A stretch of DNA of 13,240 nt from Flavobacteriaceae bacterium (GCA_015489265.1 WFZY01000134.1:1-13240), one strand, 5' to 3'. Positions 1 to 7,130 are shown, counted from the stretch's first letter. A program made the numbers and translations. Notes: generated by a model from the letters alone, not told the origin.

Positions 1-245
1 AAGAGTTGTTGCTGTTTAACATTTACTTTATAAACTTTATTCCAAGGCGCCACAAAATGAAAGCCCTCACTAAGTTGTATTTGCGTCGTATCCACCCCAT
101 TACCGAAAGTTTTGTACAAAACACCTTTGTATCCGGTTTCTATCGTTGTCATTGATGATAAAAGCATGATAATCAATACAAATAACAAAATTCCTCCCCC
201 GATGCCTATTTTTAATTTTTTATCAACTTTTTGATAAGTTTCCAT
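1..245 (-). CDS. Prohibitin/HflC-like SPFH-domain membrane protein (5' part only)
   Basis: The minus strand reads open from an ATG at 245 to the window edge, giving 81 residues of a longer protein. A short charged N-terminus (METYQKVDKKLK) is followed by a glycine-rich, strongly hydrophobic anchor at about residues 13-32. The start of an SPFH/band-7 domain then appears: ETGYKGVLYKTFG at about 36-48 and EGFHFVAPWNKVYKVNVKQQ at about 60-79. This pattern is typical of bacterial prohibitin homologues, membrane-anchored oligomeric scaffolds that in known family members modulate FtsH-type proteolysis or membrane organisation. The C-terminal part lies outside the window, so prohibitin, HflC and other SPFH subfamilies cannot be fully separated. 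The gene is divergent from spt, with about 180 nt between the two starts. No clear promoter of its own was found. Confidence 0.8.
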   Translation of the reverse strand, partial: METYQKVDKKLKIGIGGGILLFVLIIMLLSSMTTIETGYKGVLYKTFGNGVDTTQIQLSEGFHFVAPWNKVYKVNVKQQQL

Positions 246-341
246 ATATTTAAGGTTTATGATTTGGGTAAAAATACAAAAAAATATATACTTTACACAG
301 CTTTTTGTAACGAAACTTACATTAAGATTGTTTACAATATC

Positions 342-372
342 TTTACAGATTAGAAAAAAAATTGTAGTTTTG
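342..372 (+). promoter_or_regulatory. Probable Bacteroidota promoter for the spt operon
   Basis: TAGTTTTG at 365-372 is a full match to the TAnnTTTG -7 element of Bacteroidota primary-sigma promoters. The -33 part is weak: TTTAC at 342-346 lies at about the right distance but lacks the G of TTTG. Transcription would begin near 379, leaving a leader of about 45 nt before the ATG at 426. Confidence 0.5.
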
Positions 373-425
373 CTACTTGTATACATTCAAATAACCAAAG
401 TAACAAATCATAGACTATATAAAAT

Positions 426-1601
426 ATGAAGCCATTACAAAAGAAACTAGCAGAGTATCGTATTCCGCAAATGTTTATGGAACAAGGCATTTACCCTTTC
501 TATCATCCCATTGAAACGGGACAAGACACCGAAGTTATATTAAGGGGTAAAAAAACATTAATGTTTGGTTCCAACAGTTATTTGGGACTGACCCAACATC
601 CGGAATTGATTGAAGCCGGTAAACAAGCGCTGGATAAATACGGTACGGGAGCTTCCGGCTCTCGCTTGATGAACGGTAATCTGGATTTACACGAACAGTT
701 AGAAGCCGAACTAGCAGCATTTGTCGGTAAAGAAGCCGCTACTGTTTTTAGTACCGGTTTTCAATCTAACTTAGGAAGTATAGCCGCACTCGCCGGACGA
801 AATGACTATATTTTACTCGATGAAAAAAATCACGCATCTATCATAGAAGGCACCCGTTTGTCTTTTGCCAAAATCATCAAATATCGCCATAACGATATGG
901 AAGATTTGGAAAAAAAATTGCAATCACTTGATCAAGATCGCATTATCTTGATTGTTATGGACGGTATTTTCAGCATGGAAGGTGATATTGCGCCTCTAGA
1001 CAAAATCACCGATTTGGCAGACAAATACAATGCTTCTATCTATGTCGACGATGCCCATTCTTTAGGCGTTTTAGGTAAAAACGGTGCCGGTACTGCCGAC
1101 CATTTCGGCGTAACCGACAAAGTTGATATCATTATGGGAACTTTTAGTAAATCCTTGGCATCATTAGGCGGATTTGTTGCCGGCAGTAAAGATGCTATCA
1201 ATTTCTTAAAACACAATGCCCGTGCGCTGTTATTTAGTGCAAGTATTCCCCCGGCTTCGGCTGCTACGGTATTAAAAGCACTTGAAATTATCAAACGTGA
1301 GCCCGAACGCATTGACCGTTTATGGGAAAATACCAATTACGCTAAAAAATTATTAGTAGAAAACGGTTTTGACATCGGTGAAAGTACAACACCTATTATT
1401 CCTATTCATGTGGGCGATGATATTAAAACCTATCACTTGGCTACCATGATGTTGCAAAATGGGGTTTATGTCAATCCGGTTGTACATCCTGCCGTAGAAA
1501 AAGGCAAAGCAATCTTGCGTTATTCATTGATGGCAACCCATACCAAAGAACAAATAGACCGTTCTATAGAAGTTTTAATCCAATCTGCTAAAAAACTTTA
1601 A
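426..1601 (+). CDS. spt: Serine palmitoyltransferase (alpha-oxoamine synthase family)
   Basis: This 391-residue, soluble, PLP-dependent fold-type I enzyme would condense L-serine with a fatty acyl-CoA to 3-ketosphinganine, the first step of sphingolipid synthesis. Visible family features are GTGASGSRLMNG at about 73-84, the His136 expected to stack on PLP (NHASIIEG), the DDAHSLG block with Asp209 and His211, and the PLP-lysine motif TFSKSLASLGG with Lys242. The N-terminus (KKLAEY..PQMFMEQGIYPF) matches, from memory, Bacteroides and Porphyromonas Spt rather than BioF or Kbl, which automatic annotation often assigns. Length is normal for the family and there is no membrane anchor. It is the first gene of an operon, 20 nt before the GNAT-like gene. 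Acyl-CoA and amino-acid specificity cannot be read directly, so AONS activity is the main alternative, but the neighbours favour Spt. Confidence 0.9.
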   Translation: MKPLQKKLAEYRIPQMFMEQGIYPFYHPIETGQDTEVILRGKKTLMFGSNSYLGLTQHPELIEAGKQALDKYGTGASGSRLMNGNLDLHEQLEAELAAFVGKEAATVFSTGFQSNLGSIAALAGRNDYILLDEKNHASIIEGTRLSFAKIIKYRHNDMEDLEKKLQSLDQDRIILIVMDGIFSMEGDIAPLDKITDLADKYNASIYVDDAHSLGVLGKNGAGTADHFGVTDKVDIIMGTFSKSLASLGGFVAGSKDAINFLKHNARALLFSASIPPASAATVLKALEIIKREPERIDRLWENTNYAKKLLVENGFDIGESTTPIIPIHVGDDIKTYHLATMMLQNGVYVNPVVHPAVEKGKAILRYSLMATHTKEQIDRSIEVLIQSAKKL

Positions 1602-1621
1602 TTTTTTTAAACGACTCAATT

Positions 1622-2749
1622 ATGGCACCTATTGAAATCAAAGAAGTACAGTCCAAAAAAGATTTAAAAAAATTCATCGCTTTTCCCGACCAACTTTACA
1701 AAGGAAATCCTTACCGGGTGCCGCCCTTGCATACTTTTGAAATATCGACACTGGATAAAACCAAAAATCCCGCCTTTGAATTTTGCGATGCCAAATATTG
1801 GTTGGCTTACCGCGATGGTAAAATCGTCGGGCGTATTGCCGGTATTATCAATCATAAGTCCAATGAGATTTGGAATGAAAAAAATGTACGTTTCGGTTGG
1901 ATTGATTTTATTGAAGACCAAGAAGTTGCCGATGCATTACTGAACCAAGTTGAAGAATGGGGTAAAGAACAGGGCATGACCGGCATACACGGACCGCTCG
2001 GTTTTACAGATATGGACTTGGAAGGTATGTTGGTTGAAGGTTTTGATGAACTCTCAACCCAAGCCGAAATTTATAATTATCCGTACTACCCCAAATTTAT
2101 GGAAGCACTCGGTTTTCATAAAGATACCGACTGGTTACAAATGGAATTGGATTTACACATCAAAGAAGTACCCGAAAAAATCAAGCGTATTTCTAAATTA
2201 ATACAAGAAAAATACGGTTTACGGTACAAAAAATTTAAAAGTGCCAAGCAAATCAAGCCCTATACGCAACAACTTTTTGATTTGATTAATTTGTCCTATC
2301 AAGATTTGTACGGATTTGTGCCGCTGACCCAAAAACAAATTGATTATTATACCAAAATGTATTTTGATATGGTCAATCCCAAGTATGTCGGTATGGTTGT
2401 CGATAAAAATGATAAATTAATCGGGTTTGGTTTGGGCTTCTTATCCTTATCAAAAGCCATGCAAAAAGCCAAAGGAAAAATGTTGCCGTTCGGCTGGTTT
2501 CACTTGCTCAAAGCCATGTATTACAACGATACTATAGACTTACTTTTACATGCTGTGCATCCGGATTATCACGGTAAAGGTGTACCGGCTATATTTTATG
2601 AAAATATGACCCAAGCTTGTATTGACAACGGGGTTACCAAAGCCATTACCAGTCATATTTTGGAAGACAACAAACCTTCTTTACAAATGTTTAAAAATTT
2701 TAAACACCGCCAACATATGCGACGTCGTATTTATGCTAAAGAATTTTAA
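1622..2749 (+). CDS. GNAT-superfamily acyltransferase-like protein; candidate ceramide synthase
   Basis: This is a 375-residue soluble protein with the look of two GNAT-like folds in tandem. The N-terminal half contains KYWLAYRDGKIVGRIAGIIN (about 58-77), the usual central GNAT strands, then IHGPLGFTDMDLEGMLVEGF (122-141). The C-terminal half has GFGLGFLSLSKAMQKAKGK (268-286) and the acyl-CoA pyrophosphate loop HPDYHGKGV (313-321). The gene sits 20 nt after spt and 18 nt before the PAP2 gene, so the three are very probably co-transcribed. In Caulobacter, the bacterial ceramide synthase bCerS is a GNAT-type N-acyltransferase working on the product of Spt. By analogy this protein may N-acylate ketosphinganine. 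That role is inference from context: the family is widespread in Bacteroidota and usually annotated only as hypothetical or GNAT. Confidence 0.75.
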   Translation: MAPIEIKEVQSKKDLKKFIAFPDQLYKGNPYRVPPLHTFEISTLDKTKNPAFEFCDAKYWLAYRDGKIVGRIAGIINHKSNEIWNEKNVRFGWIDFIEDQEVADALLNQVEEWGKEQGMTGIHGPLGFTDMDLEGMLVEGFDELSTQAEIYNYPYYPKFMEALGFHKDTDWLQMELDLHIKEVPEKIKRISKLIQEKYGLRYKKFKSAKQIKPYTQQLFDLINLSYQDLYGFVPLTQKQIDYYTKMYFDMVNPKYVGMVVDKNDKLIGFGLGFLSLSKAMQKAKGKMLPFGWFHLLKAMYYNDTIDLLLHAVHPDYHGKGVPAIFYENMTQACIDNGVTKAITSHILEDNKPSLQMFKNFKHRQHMRRRIYAKEF

Positions 2750-2767
2750 CCGGTTGTTTTATTTAAA

Positions 2768-3667
2768 ATGTTGCACTTATATAAAAAATTAAGTCTCGTG
2801 GATGTGGTTAACTTGTTCTTTTGGTTAGCCATTTTCATTTTTTACATCATTAGTTTCCGGGTTTCCGCTTATAAATTACATGGTTTTTTATTACTTGGCG
2901 GTTTATTGATTTTTATGGCATACATCGTCAAAATCCGGCAACTGCCCAAATATAAAACATGGCAAAAATATTTGCTTTTGATTTATCCGGTATTCTTTTT
3001 AGTCATGATTTTTGACGGTATTCACTTGGTATTACCATATATCAATTCGCATGTTTACGACCGGCAACTTTATGAAATAGATCATTGGTTGCTAGGCGTC
3101 AATCCGACGGTTTGGATAGAGCGTTTCATTAATCCGTATTTGACCGAGTTGCTGTATATTTTGTATTTCTTTTATTTTCCGATGCCATTGTTTATCTTGG
3201 GTTATTTGTACCGGCATAAAAAATTTAAAGAGTTGGACAAGGCAGTGGTTTTTATTTTTATCACCTATTACGGCGCCTATTTGCTATACTTTTTGGTGCC
3301 GGCGCTCGGACCACGTTATTATCCCGAACTGGTTGCACAGCAAAAGGTTTCATTGAACGGCTTATGGCTCACCGACATCATCCGGAATACCATCAGCTCA
3401 TTGGAACACAATAAATTTGATGCTTTTCCGAGTTTGCATACGGCTATCAGCGTGGCTACGGTCATTATCGTAGCACAATATCGTAAAAAGTGGTTATGGT
3501 TTTTTATCCCTGTTTTAATTGGTATTTTGATTTCGTTGATTTATTGTCGTTACCATTATTTTATTGATATGATTGGCGGATTGGTTTGGGTTAGCATCGC
3601 TTTTGCAATTACTGAAAAATTTTATGATAAACTCTATCAAAAATATTTTGTACCTTTTATTAGATAG
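2768..3667 (+). CDS. PAP2-superfamily membrane phosphatase/phosphotransferase, Aur1-like
   Basis: This 299-residue polytopic membrane protein has about eight hydrophobic segments (roughly 14-31, 36-54, 68-90, 125-150, 157-178, 222-236, 243-259, 265-282). The catalytic signature is that of the PAP2_3/Aur1-type branch: GPRYYP at 181-186, FPSLHTA at 220-226 with His224, and RYHYFIDMIGG at 261-271 with His263 and Asp267. In this family the two histidines and the aspartate form the phosphoryl-transfer site; fungal Aur1 uses it to make inositol phosphorylceramide. Being third in an operon behind spt, the protein is a good candidate for adding a phospho-headgroup to ceramide or for removing phosphate from a sphingolipid intermediate. 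The substrate is not visible in the sequence. The TAG stop (3665-3667) overlaps the first unit of a heptamer repeat array. Confidence 0.85.
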   Translation: MLHLYKKLSLVDVVNLFFWLAIFIFYIISFRVSAYKLHGFLLLGGLLIFMAYIVKIRQLPKYKTWQKYLLLIYPVFFLVMIFDGIHLVLPYINSHVYDRQLYEIDHWLLGVNPTVWIERFINPYLTELLYILYFFYFPMPLFILGYLYRHKKFKELDKAVVFIFITYYGAYLLYFLVPALGPRYYPELVAQQKVSLNGLWLTDIIRNTISSLEHNKFDAFPSLHTAISVATVIIVAQYRKKWLWFFIPVLIGILISLIYCRYHYFIDMIGGLVWVSIAFAITEKFYDKLYQKYFVPFIR

Positions 3668-3714
3668 TGCGAAGTGGAAAGTGCGAAGTGGAAAGTGCCG
3701 AGTGGAAAGTGCGA
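3666..3714. repeat. Heptamer tandem array 1 (AGTGCGA/AGTGGAA, 7 units)
   Basis: Seven consecutive 7-mers read AGTGCGA, AGTGGAA, AGTGCGA, AGTGGAA, AGTGCCG, AGTGGAA, AGTGCGA. Alternation of the two main variants gives an apparent 14-bp period. The array begins at the A of the TAG stop codon of the PAP2 gene, so the repeat supplies two bases of the stop. The same unit recurs at 4532-4650 and 12739-12774. Confidence 0.95.
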
Positions 3715-3751
3715 CAAGGCTTACTTTGACACATTCAGTTCCTTAATTCCT

Positions 3752-3786
3752 CAACTTATAAATAAAAGTTGTCGTGTGAAACACGA
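3752..3786. other. Two adjacent short hairpins upstream of the CPBP gene
   Basis: Two inverted repeats abut each other. CAACTT (3752-3757) pairs with AAGTTG (3766-3771) across 8 nt, and TCGTGT (3772-3777) pairs with ACACGA (3781-3786) across 3 nt. There is no T-run after the second stem, so a factor-independent terminator is doubtful. They may delimit the 3' end of the spt operon transcript or the leader of the next gene. No TAnnTTTG match was found between here and the ATG at 3814. Confidence 0.35.
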
Positions 3787-3813
3787 AATATTCATTAAAT
3801 AACAAAATAATCT

Positions 3814-4533
3814 ATGAAGCAAAAAAACTCATCAGTTCTTCAATTTCTAAAACAAATAGACTTCGATTGGCGTGATATACACACCTATATCATTCTTTTG
3901 AGTGCACCTGTTTTGCTAACCATTTACCGTTATCATGCCTATCCGGGGTTTTTTACGGCGGATTTTGATTTTGGTTTGGCTGCCGACCAAAATTTGCGGA
4001 TCAATCAATTCATACGGTTTTTCGGTTTGTTCTTTATGCTTCCGGCTGTTTATATCAAATTTGTCATGCACCGAAGCTTAAAAGATTACGGGTTTGGTTT
4101 AGGTAATATAAAAACCGGATTGAAACTATTGATTTTCTTGATTCCCGTTGTTTTTATCGCTATCTATTTTGCTGCCGATATGCCTGATGTTCGCTCTGAA
4201 TATCCTTTAGCAAAATCTTTATTACAAGAGCAAAATCATTTATTATTTTATGAAATCGGCTATGTTGTTTTCTACTATATTGCTTGGGAATTTTATTTTC
4301 GTGGATTTTTGTTATTCGGCTTAAAAGACCGGTTTGGTGCGTTTAATGCGATATTAATCCAAACGATTTCATCGTGCTTGGTACATATCGGCAAACCCGA
4401 AGGTGAAATCATCGGCTCTATTATAGTCGGGATTCTTTTCGGTATAATTGCCTTGCGGACTAAATCTATTTGGTATGTTTTTATCCTACACGCTTTGATT
4501 GGGGTATTGACGGATTTGTTTATTATTTATTAG
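3814..4533 (+). CDS. CPBP-family (CAAX protease/bacteriocin-processing type) membrane protein
   Basis: This 239-residue polytopic membrane protein carries the three CPBP (PF02517/Abi) motifs: WEFYFRG at 158-164, a histidine in SCLVHIGKP (His191), and HALIGVLTD with His226. In the classical family motif 1 is EExxxR; here the first glutamate is replaced by Trp158 while Glu159 and Arg163 remain, a form that, from memory, is also seen in other Bacteroidota members. Whether it is a proteolytic glutamyl-type membrane endopeptidase or a non-catalytic relative therefore cannot be told. Hydrophobic segments lie at about 24-40, 66-86, 103-121, 144-158, 178-190, 199-214 and 218-237. It stands alone between two heptamer arrays, and its TAG stop (4531-4533) is embedded in array 2. 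Its substrate is unknown; there is no obvious lasso-peptide or bacteriocin gene nearby. Confidence 0.8.
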   Translation: MKQKNSSVLQFLKQIDFDWRDIHTYIILLSAPVLLTIYRYHAYPGFFTADFDFGLAADQNLRINQFIRFFGLFFMLPAVYIKFVMHRSLKDYGFGLGNIKTGLKLLIFLIPVVFIAIYFAADMPDVRSEYPLAKSLLQEQNHLLFYEIGYVVFYYIAWEFYFRGFLLFGLKDRFGAFNAILIQTISSCLVHIGKPEGEIIGSIIVGILFGIIALRTKSIWYVFILHALIGVLTDLFIIY

Positions 4534-4650
4534 TGCGAAGTGGAAAGTGAAAAGTGCGAAGTGGAAAGTGCCGAGTGGAAAGTGCGAAATGGAAAGTGCC
4601 GAGTGGAAAGTGCGAAGTGCTAAGTGGAAAGTGCCAAGTGCGAAGTGGAA
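4532..4650. repeat. Heptamer tandem array 2 (17 units of AGTGNNA)
   Basis: The stretch divides exactly into 17 heptamers with no leftover base. AGTGGAA alternates with AGTGCGA, AGTGCCG, AGTGAAA, AGTGCTA and AGTGCCA; one unit is AATGGAA. It starts at the A of the CPBP gene's TAG stop codon and ends 19 nt before the -33 box of the next promoter. The number of units is likely to vary between strains by slippage. Confidence 0.95.
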
Positions 4651-4668
4651 ATTAACACCGGTTTAAAC

Positions 4669-4697
4669 TTTGGTCTCATAAAATTAATGTAATTTTG
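4669..4697 (+). promoter_or_regulatory. Bacteroidota promoter for the NqrM-like/GT2/sigma operon
   Basis: TTTG at 4669-4672 is followed after 17 nt by TAATTTTG at 4690-4697, matching both the -33 and -7 elements of Bacteroidota housekeeping promoters. Transcription would start near 4704, giving a leader of only about 13 nt before the ATG at 4717. Confidence 0.7.
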
Positions 4698-4716
4698 TGA
4701 TTCAAATATTTAGACT

Positions 4717-4995
4717 ATGACACTTAAATTGATATTTCTTACATTATTGATATTAGCCCTAGGCGTAATGGGCATTGCCGTTAAAATTATCTTGAAAAAA
4801 GATGGGCGTATTGAAGGGACTTGCGCCAGTTTGAATCCGGAAACCAATCCCGATAATAAACCCTGCTCATTCTGCGGGCGTACCCGCGAAGAATACGAAG
4901 GCAACTGCGACCACGAACTGCACCGCAAGATAGCCGAAGAAAAAGCCAAAGGTGATTTAACCAAATTTATCGAAAGTTTGAATAAAAGTAAATAA
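4717..4995 (+). CDS. Small membrane-anchored four-cysteine protein, NqrM-like
   Basis: This 92-residue protein has one N-terminal transmembrane segment (about 3-26) followed by a basic stretch and a small cysteine domain. The cysteines are Cys36 in GTCASLNP, Cys50 and Cys53 in CSFCGR, and Cys64. This arrangement (one helix, G-T/S-C, then CxxCG, then a last Cys) resembles NqrM (DUF539), which helps mature the iron site of the Na+-translocating NADH:quinone reductase. It is somewhat longer than NqrM, with a charged C-terminal helix (about 65-92). No nqr genes are visible here, so the NqrM assignment is a resemblance and not a firm call. A generic metal-binding membrane protein is the alternative. 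Its TAA stop is directly followed by the ATG of the glycosyltransferase, implying translational coupling. Confidence 0.7.
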   Translation: MTLKLIFLTLLILALGVMGIAVKIILKKDGRIEGTCASLNPETNPDNKPCSFCGRTREEYEGNCDHELHRKIAEEKAKGDLTKFIESLNKSK

Positions 4996-6117
4996 ATGGT
5001 GTGGCAGTTAGTTGTTTTCGGGCTATTTCTTGTATTTTCATTGAGTTTATTTTGCTATTACTTGTGTATTTTCAGATTAATAGTCAATAAAACCGAATCA
5101 AAAAGCCAAACTTCAACGTTACCTGTTTCGGTAATCATTTGCGCCAAAGATGAAGCCGAAAATCTTAAGCAATTCTTGCCCGAAATTTACCGTCAAAATT
5201 ATCCCGACTATGAAGTGGTTTTGATAGACGACCGGTCGATTGACGATACTTTTGATGTCATGCAGGATTTTGAAGAACGTTTTCCGGATAAAACCCGCTT
5301 GGTTAAAGTCAATTTTAATGATGATGAACGACTACGCGGTAATAAAAAATACGCCTTAACTTTAGGTATAAAAGCTGCGAAACATCCCTATTTGCTCTTT
5401 ACCGATGCCGATTGTAAGCCGGCATCAGCAAATTGGATACAACAAATGGTACAAAAGTTTAGCCAATCTAAACAATTGGTCTTGGGATACGGTAAATACC
5501 AAGTACAAACCGGTTTTTTAAACAAGCTGATTCGCTTTGAGACCGTGCAAACCGCTTTACAATATCTTTCGTATGCTCTAAAAGGTATGCCGTATATGGG
5601 GGTTGGTCGCAATTTGGCTTACACCAAAGACTTGTTTATGGAAAACAACGGATTTTACACCCATTTGGACATTTTGTCAGGCGATGACGACTTGTTTGTA
5701 AACGAAGTAGCTACCGCAGACAATACGGCTGTTTGTTTGCATCCGGATAGTTTTACAATATCAAAACCTAAACAAACTTTGGGTGATTTTATCAGGCAAA
5801 AACGCCGTCATATCGGCACGGCGCAATATTACCACTTAAAACACCGTTTACTTTTGGCATGGTATTTTATCAGCTTATCCGGCTTTTGGCTGACGGCTGT
5901 ATTGTTGTTAGCTGTCCGATATCAATGGCAAATCGTTTTAGGCATTGTTTTTGTAAGATTGGCAACGGCTTGGTATATCAACTACAAAGTCAATAAACAA
6001 TTGCAAGAACCGGGGTTAACCGGTTGGTTTCCCGTTTTGGAAATATCTTTGATACTCATGCAGTTGTATTTTTTTGTCTTAAATCTGTTTAAAAAACCGG
6101 AATATTGGAACAAGTAA
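4996..6117 (+). CDS. Family 2 glycosyltransferase, membrane-associated
   Basis: This 373-residue protein has an N-terminal membrane helix (about 4-30), a cytoplasmic GT-A catalytic domain and two or three C-terminal membrane segments (about 285-307, 312-328, 345-366). GT2 features visible are VSVIICAKDEAENL at 44-57, VVLIDDRSIDDT at 74-85, the DxD metal/nucleotide site in FTDADC (Asp137, Asp139), the acidic GDDD at 229-232, and QKRRH at 268-272 in place of the processive-enzyme QxxRW. It would transfer a sugar from a nucleotide sugar to a lipid or polysaccharide acceptor on the inner membrane; donor and acceptor cannot be read. It begins immediately after the upstream stop codon (TAAATG) and overlaps the sigma-factor gene by 13 nt. 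A link to glycosylated sphingolipids is possible from location only. Confidence 0.88.
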   Translation: MVWQLVVFGLFLVFSLSLFCYYLCIFRLIVNKTESKSQTSTLPVSVIICAKDEAENLKQFLPEIYRQNYPDYEVVLIDDRSIDDTFDVMQDFEERFPDKTRLVKVNFNDDERLRGNKKYALTLGIKAAKHPYLLFTDADCKPASANWIQQMVQKFSQSKQLVLGYGKYQVQTGFLNKLIRFETVQTALQYLSYALKGMPYMGVGRNLAYTKDLFMENNGFYTHLDILSGDDDLFVNEVATADNTAVCLHPDSFTISKPKQTLGDFIRQKRRHIGTAQYYHLKHRLLLAWYFISLSGFWLTAVLLLAVRYQWQIVLGIVFVRLATAWYINYKVNKQLQEPGLTGWFPVLEISLILMQLYFFVLNLFKKPEYWNK

Positions 6118-6647
6118 ATCAACATATCAAGGCGGCACTCAACGGCAAACAATCGGCTTATGATTATTTGCTCAATCGCTATTGGAATGATGTGTTTCGG
6201 TTTCAAAAATCACGGATTAACAATCAGAACGATGCCGAAGATGTTACCATTCAGACCTTTGCCAAGGCATTTGACAATCTGAAACAATTCAATCCGAAAT
6301 ACGATTTTAAAAACTGGTTGCTGATGATGTCCAAGCAAGTTTATATTGACTCACAACGTAAAAAGAAGCATGATTTTGTATCAATCAAAGAAGAAAACGA
6401 AGTGTTTCAATTACCCGATAAAGAACTGACTGCCGAAGACCGGATGATTTTGGAACAAAAACTCTTGCAAGTTAAACAAGCTATCAACCGGCTCAAACCC
6501 CACTACAAAGAAGTTATTGAATTGCGTTTTTTTCACGATTTAAGCTATAAAGAAATAGCCGAACAAATCGGTGAACCACTGAACAATGTCAAAGTCAAAA
6601 TCATGCGGGCACGTAAGTTATTGGCGGATATGTTGAAACGGCAATAA
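6105..6647 (+). CDS. ECF-type (sigma-70 family) RNA polymerase sigma factor
   Basis: This 180-residue protein has the two-domain ECF layout. Sigma region 2 is at about 10-88 (NDAEDVTIQTFAKAFDNLKQF for core binding, then FKNWLLMMSKQVYIDSQRKKK), and region 4 is at about 123-177 with helix-turn-helix LSYKEIAEQIGEPLNNVKVKIMRARKLL. A TTG at 6105 is the only plausible start: the frame is closed by TAA at 6090-6092 and no ATG or GTG occurs before region 2. The start lies 13 nt inside the glycosyltransferase gene, so translation is probably coupled. No anti-sigma factor gene follows, since the next gene is convergent. The sigma may therefore be controlled by expression level, by partners elsewhere, or by the upstream membrane proteins. 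Its target promoters are unknown. Confidence 0.88.
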   Translation: MEQVNQHIKAALNGKQSAYDYLLNRYWNDVFRFQKSRINNQNDAEDVTIQTFAKAFDNLKQFNPKYDFKNWLLMMSKQVYIDSQRKKKHDFVSIKEENEVFQLPDKELTAEDRMILEQKLLQVKQAINRLKPHYKEVIELRFFHDLSYKEIAEQIGEPLNNVKVKIMRARKLLADMLKRQ

Positions 6648-6701
6648 GTTTACAAATAGTCTTCAACTCTCCGTTTTTTGAACTTTACTTTTTTATAAAA
6701 C

Positions 6702-7130
6702 TTATTCAGTTACTTTATCAACTATTTTCGGATTAATCCTTAATAAATCCTTGACAAAATTTTGTTTGTCTTTAGGTGATATGATTATCTCATCATATTT
6801 GCCGTACTTGATGACAATCCGGTCAAATGAAGGCGCCGGTGATGAGATAATGCTTTTGGTTCGGGCAATTTCTTTGATTGTTGCAATATCAATCGGTTTA
6901 TAAGGAATAAGTCCGCATTTTATTTTTAGTTTATTATCATCTATAATGTACCGCGTTTTAAAGAACATGTGTAAAATCAAAGCAAAAAACAATGTCAACA
7001 ATCCTATAGTCATTAACATTTTGCTATTTAATTCCTTATTTATCAAATCCGGCACTAAAGGTCCGTAAAAAACCAAGAAAATAACCAGCAGCAAGCCGTA
7101 TGATATTTTTGATTTGTAGATTTTTGTCAT
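6702..7130 (-). CDS. bPH_4 (bacterial PH-like) domain membrane protein
   Basis: This 142-residue protein has two hydrophobic segments (about 10-30 and 38-57) followed by a compact beta-rich domain. It shows the hallmarks of PF06713: FKTRYIIDDNKLKIKCG (about 57-73), IDIATIKEIARTKSIISSPAPSFDRIVIKYG (80-110) and the ending DEIIISPKDKQNFVKDLLRINP (113-134). The family is found across Bacteroidota and Firmicutes; the Bacillus SunI immunity protein is the best-known relative, but most members have no assigned role. It is convergent with the sigma-factor gene (54 nt between stops) and lies downstream of the lipoprotein gene on the same strand. No bacteriocin gene is next to it, so an immunity role is not supported here. 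Confidence 0.75.
   Translation of the reverse strand: MTKIYKSKISYGLLLVIFLVFYGPLVPDLINKELNSKMLMTIGLLTLFFALILHMFFKTRYIIDDNKLKIKCGLIPYKPIDIATIKEIARTKSIISSPAPSFDRIVIKYGKYDEIIISPKDKQNFVKDLLRINPKIVDKVTE

Noticed and set aside
426..1601. Assignment as 8-amino-7-oxononanoate synthase (BioF) or glycine C-acetyltransferase (Kbl)
   Set aside because: The N-terminal region resembles Bacteroidota Spt, and no biotin or threonine-catabolism genes are nearby while lipid genes are.
3666..4650. AGTG heptamer arrays as a CRISPR array
   Set aside because: The units are contiguous 7-mers without unique spacers, so they are short tandem repeats.
6643..6706. AATAAGTTT and AAACTTATT inverted repeat around the convergent stop codons of the sigma and bPH_4 genes, as a terminator
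   Set aside because: The 9-bp arms are AT-rich and 46 nt apart, and each simply contains a TAA stop; a stable terminator is unlikely.
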